This document shows, in pieces, positions 58,801-64,000 of a DNA stretch of 64,000 bases. Origin of the DNA: Limnanthes douglasii subsp. nivea (lineage: Eukaryota > Streptophyta > Magnoliopsida > Brassicales > Limnanthaceae); NCBI GenBank assembly GCA_036936605.1, contig JAUPFV010000001.1:155653187-155717186 (forward strand). Direction: 5' to 3'. A program made the translations under genes and the position numbers. The first letter of the stretch is position 1. Each line of letters begins with the position of its first letter. Under the pieces are notes generated by a model that worked only from the letters and a program-made list of their open reading frames with translations, ran no database searches and was not told the origin of the DNA.

Positions 58801-59810
58801 GCTTCTAATAATTTTATTCCATGGATAATGAAAGTAAGTATAATGCATTGGCTTTAGCAAAGGCTATTTTTGATTATGTATTGTTATATCTGAGAAACTC
58901 CAACTCTTTCAACTTCAGATTTTCTTCTGTTTGAGTCACTTTATCAAAAATATTCTTCAAATGAGATTTGTTCCACCTTTTCAAGGCTTCCTTTAGCCTT
59001 TTCAATTTGTTCCAGAAGATGAATAAAGGATTGACATACATCTGATCGTTCCAGCTAGCTTCAACTGTAACAAAAAACTCTTCATCTAATGTCCAAGCAT
59101 TGATGAACTTAAAGCTCTTCATAACATTGTTTCTTTTTAATAAAAGCTATACACAGTGGTGTATGGTCTGAGCACGTTCGAGCAAGGTGTGTGACTTTGG
59201 TTTCCACAAAGTAATCAGCCCAAGATTGATTAATCAAAACCCTATCGAGCCGCTTCTATTTTGTTTTATTTGTCCAAGTAAATTTTGTTCCTGAAAACCC
59301 TGCATCTTCAATAAAACAATCTTTAATAGTATCATTAAAATCAGAAGATCTTTGATAACAAAGGTTTACACAACCTGCTTGTTCACTAGGTGATACCACA
59401 GTATTAAAGTCACCAATCAAAAGCCATTCTTTCACCGAAGTGGCTATGTTTCTAAGTAACTCCCAAAGATATTTTCTATTAGATGCTTGACATTTTGCAT
59501 ATATGTAAGTTATAAAGAAAGGCTTATCAAGAAGATAATGGGTGACACTCGAATGTATGCATTGTGCGCTATCAAGAATAAAAATCTGCAAATCAATAGA
59601 TCAGAAAAGTTATATTTTATTTGATACATTTGGAAAGAAATTAGAATAACCTAGTTTTGAAGACATTGAGTCAATTCTACTGCTAGTTATAATTGGTTCT
59701 TGAATACATAATAGAGATTTTTTTTCTTTATGATTGATCTTAAACTTCTGATAGTACTTATATTACTAGCACCTCTTAGATTCCAACATGGAGCTGTTAT
59801 CATTTATGGT
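55891..59810 (-). pseudogene. LINE 2 ORF2 (endonuclease, RT, RNase H), frameshifted
   Basis: From the right, the start MITAPCWNLRGASNISTIRS (59,800) holds the endonuclease Asn motif. A frameshift follows at an A-run near 59,715. WLLIGDFNTVVSPSEQ (59,430-59,385) is the GDFN block, followed by FTWTNKTK. RT includes AAGVDGFNSLFF and LIPKVEAP (58,470-58,310), RQGDPLSPSLFIL (about 57,895) and the catalytic SFADDLLIFSNGS (about 57,765-57,727). A zinc-binding domain reads MWNNVTPKKGSFFTWRLLLK to FCSNEESIDHLF (56,716-56,560). RNase H reads LNTDACCLASGEVNDGILVR (56,165 downward) with KAEARAMLDGLL. Unlike LINE 1, every domain is present, but about ten shifts or stops separate the pieces. Confidence 0.88.
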
Positions 59811-59987
59811 TGATTCTTGCGGACCTTTTTGTCTCTTTACAAGGAAGAGATTGGGCAGTTAGGTGTCTATTCTTTGCTCTTGATAGTTTTAGCTTCATGT
59901 TAAGCACTTTTTGAAAGCTAGACTCTTTATTTCCTTGACTAAATGTTAGACTGTTAGGGAGACTGTTTGTGTTGTTCTTATTTGGAG

Positions 59988-61260
59988 TCATATAACCAGA
60001 TGATTCCTCAAAAGAGGAGGTATATTGCTCATCAATATCGCTTCAGCTATATCAGTATCTGGTATTTCTTCTTCAGGGTTCTGCAGGAATTCAGCTAATT
60101 GATCCTGATCCAATAAGTGGTCTTTTTTGTTTTCTTGAACTGATTTGGAAACTTCAATTGTTGCTTGTTTTACATTTTGTTGAGTCTGTTTTGTTTTAAC
60201 ATTTTGCAGAAATTGAGTCACAACTGGGGTTGTTTGAAATTCTTCCCGATCTTCTTTTGGTTGAGATGGACTGGTCTTCTTGCTGGAGCCACCATGATAG
60301 CAAAAAGGGGCACTATGCTATGTTTGTTTTGTTGTATCATTTTGCAGAACTTGAGTATCAACGGGATTGGTTTGAACTTGTTCACGATCTACTTCTGGTT
60401 GATTTGGTTTGGACTTCTTGCAGGAGGAACTATCGTGACCAACATGATAGCAAGATTTAGAGTAAACTGGAACGTTCTTGTAATTAAGGCTGATCCAGGA
60501 ACCAAAATTGTCACCAAATCCGATCTACATCCTTTGGTGCAGCTTTCTTGAAATGTCTATTTCTATCCAGGAAAAGTAGGCATTGTATAATGCCTTATTC
60601 TTTGGGGGAATCCAACACTTTATTGGACTTCCCAAAGCAGAAGCAATAGAGTGAACTATTTCATCGTTATACAAATTCTCAGGTAACTTTTCTATTTTTA
60701 CCCAGATTGGAACAACAGGGCACTCAATCATAGGGTTAAAAGAAAGAAGCCATTTGAAGACGCACATAGCATGATGGCCAACTGTCTAGTAGCTTCGAAT
60801 CCATATCTTGGATATGTCATATTTCAATGAAAACTCAAGGAAGAGATGACGTAAATCCTAGTTGGAATGAGAAAAGTTTCCTTCGAACTTCATTTCCTTA
60901 AAAAACTTATCAAGAATCTGTTTTGTTGGAAGGCCTTTTATGAATTTCCCTATCAGAGTATAGGTAGTAGATCTTTGTAACTTTTCCAGAATCGAATCGT
61001 TGAATTGAAGATCTACATGATCTATTTTGTATTTCGTAGATTCTAGTTTAGGTTCTTGTCTTGAACAGATTTTGCCGCAACTTGTAAATATGTTATGTTT
61101 GCTAAAATCATATCGAAATGAAAGTGTTAAAGAATTTGAAAACTCTTCTTTGGTTAAAAAGTATGTTGAAGTTGAATTAATCCTTGATAAGGGCTTGAGA
61201 AAAGCCTGAATTCTTCGATTGATGAGATACTTTTATATAGCGGAATATGATCCAAAAAAG
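59988..61260 (-). pseudogene. LINE 2 ORF1 (DUF4283, CCHC knuckle), frameshifted
   Basis: The DUF4283-type domain reads STTYTLIGKFIKGLPTKQIL (about 60,980-60,920), then LRHLFLEFSLKYDISKIW, then MIECPVVPIWVKIEKLPENL (60,730-60,665) and GSPIKCWIPPKNKALYNA. A zinc knuckle SKSCYHVGHDSSSC (60,455-60,415) has lost its first Cys. A tandem duplication then gives a second, weaker copy of the knuckle and linker. The end is DIAEAILMSNIPPLL to 59,988. Stops lie near 60,860, 60,780, 60,525 and 60,320. Confidence 0.8.
60184..60459 (-). repeat. 138-bp in-frame tandem duplication in LINE 2 ORF1
   Basis: Copies at 60,184-60,321 and 60,322-60,459 share CATTTTGCAGAA, CACGATC/CCCGATC blocks and CATGATAGCAA. The period of 138 bp equals 46 codons, so the duplication kept the frame and repeated the zinc knuckle plus its linker (KK..P.QPE.DRE..QT.PV.TQ.LQN pattern). 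Confidence 0.9.
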
Positions 61261-62790
61261 CGGATCTCAACTTAATCGTAAGCCTTATTGGTATTATAGT
61301 TTTTTTATTTTTATTTTATTTCTATAACTATTTTTATGTTGTTTTTATTCTTTCTCGTTGTTTTTGTTTTTGATAATGTTTTTATTATTATTATTATTAT
61401 TATTATTGCTGCGAAAGTATTATTTGTGTGATAATTGTTGTTTTTGTTGTCACCGTAATTTTTATTGTTGTTGTTTTTGTTAGGTATATTCTAGATATAC
61501 TTCGTCAATAGAGATATTTTTGTAGGAAAATATTAGAATTTTTAGTGTAATTGGATTGACTAGTCGACTAATGTAGTAATGATATATTATCGAACAATTC
61601 GGAAAATACAAAGTGCACACTTGTAAGAATATATTATGATTTATCGAACTAGTGAGTGCAGCGAGCGGGACCAAAATACGTAGTCCCTTGTGAGGTTCAA
61701 GGGGCAGAGCGCCTTGATGGGGTCGAGCTGTATGACTATTATGAAAATGGGTTTAAATTTTATTTATCCAGATTTTAATCAAATTTTGAATTTAATTTTA
61801 ATAAACCGTTTATGAGACCTAAACTATGTTTAAAGTTGGATAATTATATTGTTGGTTGAATAACTATATAGTTGGTCGAAATATATATTGTGATTGGTTC
61901 AGAAATGATCACGATAAGTTTTTCAATCTTTTTCTCTACATAAGAAACTCTGATTTTATCCGGTTGAAGTTTTGGAAGATCTACCAATATATTTTCAGTT
62001 TGAATTTGATTACAAAACTTCAGAGAATATCCAGATGAGTAGAAGATGGATCAATAAAAAACATGTATATGCAAAAATTGTTGAAAGTCTCAAAGTGAAG
62101 CTTGGGTCGTAACTTAGATGCGGAGATTTCTTCTCGATTGTAAGGGCTGAGACAACCTGCCAAAACTTGTGACTATTGAGCCAAAGGAGAAAATAATAAG
62201 GTCGAAGACTGTTGCTGTAAAGAATGATCCGAAGCGTTTGCAGTAGACTGGGTCAATGCATTTTTCCATAGACTTGGGCCGTAGCATGTGACCACAAAGA
62301 TGGGAAGAAGTAGTTTTGTCGAAGCTCTTTGGGTCAAAGCTTCAATACTGCTACGCTTTGTTCATGGTTTGAATTTCTCTTCTTTATATGGAACTATTTT
62401 GTATGATTCTAATCTCAACCCTTGATTAAGTGATTTAATCTCAAGCTTGTATTAAGGTTTTATTATAGATAGTGATTAATGTAAATTAATCTAGAGCGTC
62501 TAAGTATTAGTTTTTTTTATCTAAACCGTCCAGTCTGAAGCGAAGCCAGGGATTTGCTTGAGAAGCCTATATATAGAAGAAGCAACACACACAAATATAT
62601 GAGTGATGATACGATTGACTGAAGATAAAATTTTAATTCAATTGTTGGTCTGTTTGTTTCCAAAACTATGAAGAACATAACCTAGTCTTTCAAAGAGAGA
62701 AGTAAGGTGAGAGATAAACACTAAAGAGAAAGTTCTGTGAATTGCATTATCTTTATAAACAGTGAGAGTTTTGTAACAAAGAGTGATTGA
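61261..62790. other. no gene seen; microsatellite and CG-rich repeat patch
   Basis: A TTA/ATT trinucleotide run lies at about 61,380-61,408. A patch of higher GC at 61,655-61,735 (GTGCAGCGAGCGGGACCAAA, then AAGGGGCAGAGCGCC) resembles fragments of plant LTR sequences. No coding family was recognised. Confidence 0.45.
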
Positions 62791-62839
62791 GCCATTTGTG
62801 TTTCAACAGTATTTATATAACCTCATTCTTAATAAAAAA

Positions 62840-63240
62840 TGGTATCCATTTCTCGTGAGCGTAGGATTATTTCTGATATGGAAATAGGATTTTAAGGACT
62901 AGATTGTAAATAATGTAAATTTAAGGATTTAATTGTAAATAATATAAGTGTTGTCCTTAATTTGTAAATGATGTAAGCATTAGGGAATATTTGTGACTGT
63001 GTATAATTGGCGAGGACAAAATAACAATTAGCCCATTATTGTAACATATTTCAGTTTGAGGCTAAGTCTTGGCTCCTCTATATAAAGAGCAAGGCTCCTC
63101 TAATAAAGGGGTTGAACATTTTTACTTTGAAACTCATTTTGTACTTGCACTTTCTCTCTTTAAAAACTCTCTAGCTCATTCTCTCTCTAGAATTCTCTCT
63201 TTACAACTTACTTAGGCAAAACATTAACTCATCAAATTCC
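62840..63240 (+). repeat. probable LTR of copia 3
   Basis: The U3-like part repeats GTAAATAATGTAA-type text (62,890-62,980). A TATA box TATATAAAG lies at 63,079-63,087 between two GGCTCCTCT copies. A CT-rich R/U5-like part (TTTCTCTCTTTAAAAACTCT) follows to about 63,240. The gag of a copia element begins ~150 bp downstream. Exact ends and the primer binding site could not be fixed. Confidence 0.55.
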
Positions 63241-63389
63241 ACAATCTGAACCACGTTAAAAGTTTTGTGTTTTTTTTCTTTTAGTTGTTGTTTACATCAA
63301 AAAAGTTGAAAGTTTTGTAGATTGATTAACAATCTAAAAGTTAGAATGAAATATCTCACTTAGAAACTTAAAAGCCACATAAGATGAGT

Positions 63390-64000
63390 TTCATGAAGCA
63401 TAGCCTATAAACATTTGACGAAATAAATAACTTTAACCTCTTTAGAATCAAAGTTAAGGCTTACATAGTATAAACATAATTTATTTCTCATATCAATGAG
63501 AAATATATGCATGTTGATGTCGTGATAATGTGTAAAGATCATAATGGCCTCATAATGATATTGGAAGATGAAGTATTGTGTGAACTATATGAGGAGCCTA
63601 CGACACTGGGATATGGAATCTCATGAAGAGATTTATATAAAACAATCCTTAGCAAACATATTGTATCTCAAGAAAAAACTATACATGTTGTCTGTGGAGA
63701 GTAGCAAAGAGATATGAAGGCACCTTCATAACCATAATAAAATAATACTTAAGTTGAATGAAGTTGGTGTAAATATGGAGGAAAATGTTAAAAAAAAACT
63801 CATAAGCTATTCATCAAATGTGTACAAAAACTATATGGATACCAAGCTCTATAAAAAATCTTATTTACGATGCCCAAAGTGAAGTGCGTATGAATTCAAA
63901 TATCTGCAAATGGAGAATGTTCCCAAAGATGCCTTTAAAGGACATCAAATTCATATAAGGGGCATGCAAAAAAAAAGATACTCAAGAAAGAAAAGAAAAA
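63390..64000 (+). pseudogene. copia 3 gag (UBN2-type), decayed, runs off the window
   Basis: The translation follows plant copia gag order: TFDEINNFNLFRIKVKAYIV (63,405), HNGLIMILEDEVLCELYEEP with TTLGYG (63,540-63,620), then ILSKHI, then LNEVGVNMEENVKKKLISYS with NVYKNYMD (63,755-63,840). Frameshifts and stops separate the blocks. Pol would lie beyond the window. Confidence 0.75.

Noticed and set aside
61655..61735. possible rRNA or tRNA fragment because of its higher GC
   Set aside because: The sequence has no cloverleaf or rRNA match by eye and reads more like a fragment of a plant LTR repeat.
1..64000. tRNA, rRNA or organelle-derived inserts
   Set aside because: While reading I saw no tRNA T-loop (GGTTCGAATCC-type) with matching arms, no rRNA blocks and no plastid or mitochondrial gene sequence. 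A covariance-model scan was not possible.

Overview
This is a strongly AT-rich stretch of plant nuclear DNA, most likely from a eudicot. It has spliced genes with GT-AG introns, no operons or bacterial signals, and every coding family I recognise is a plant family: Mutator-like transposases (MULEs), plant mobile domain, OTU, DUF4283 LINE ORF1, Ty1/copia and Ty3/gypsy. I can support one ordinary host gene. It is a three-exon KINESIN LIGHT CHAIN-RELATED (KLCR/CMU) TPR protein at 30,702-33,834, an intact 586-codon reading frame in an otherwise transposon-filled region.

Layout. 0.1-5.4 kb: a decayed MULE with a plant mobile domain gene (+) facing a transposase fused to an OTU domain (-). Three GC-richer hairpins lie in the 5' intron of the mobile-domain gene. 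5.4-8.7 kb: a decayed Ty1/copia element (-). 8.7-16 kb: a decayed Tat/Ogre-like Ty3/gypsy element (-), with LTR remnants, a primer binding site, gag, RNase H and integrase, and coding-like sequence on the opposite strand. 17.3-18.6 kb: a second gypsy fragment (RT and RNase H). 21.7-26.4 kb: LINE 1 (+), lacking its RT core and carrying a MITE-like insertion. 27.6-29.4 kb: a second MULE transposase (-). 30.7-33.8 kb: KLCR. 35.1-40.2 kb: copia 2 (+). About 40.2-51.4 kb: a third MULE. Its transposase (+) faces a second gene (-), and the introns and intergenic DNA are filled with a same-strand repeat of consensus GATGCGAAACC, locally organised as 26-bp monomers in 78-bp higher-order units. 51.46-54.34 kb: a young-looking LINE derivative with an 18-bp target-site duplication, an intact 611-aa ORF1 and only the first ~106 codons of ORF2. 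55.9-61.3 kb: a nearly complete but frameshifted LINE 2 (-). 62.8-64 kb: an LTR and the gag of a third copia element (+), running off the window.

The strongest leads are the ORF1-only LINE derivative (comparable in layout to the mammalian half-L1 elements), the GATGCGAAACC array inside a MULE including its transposase intron, and the hairpin trio at 824-968. All family calls were made by reading translations by eye. No alignments or database searches were run.
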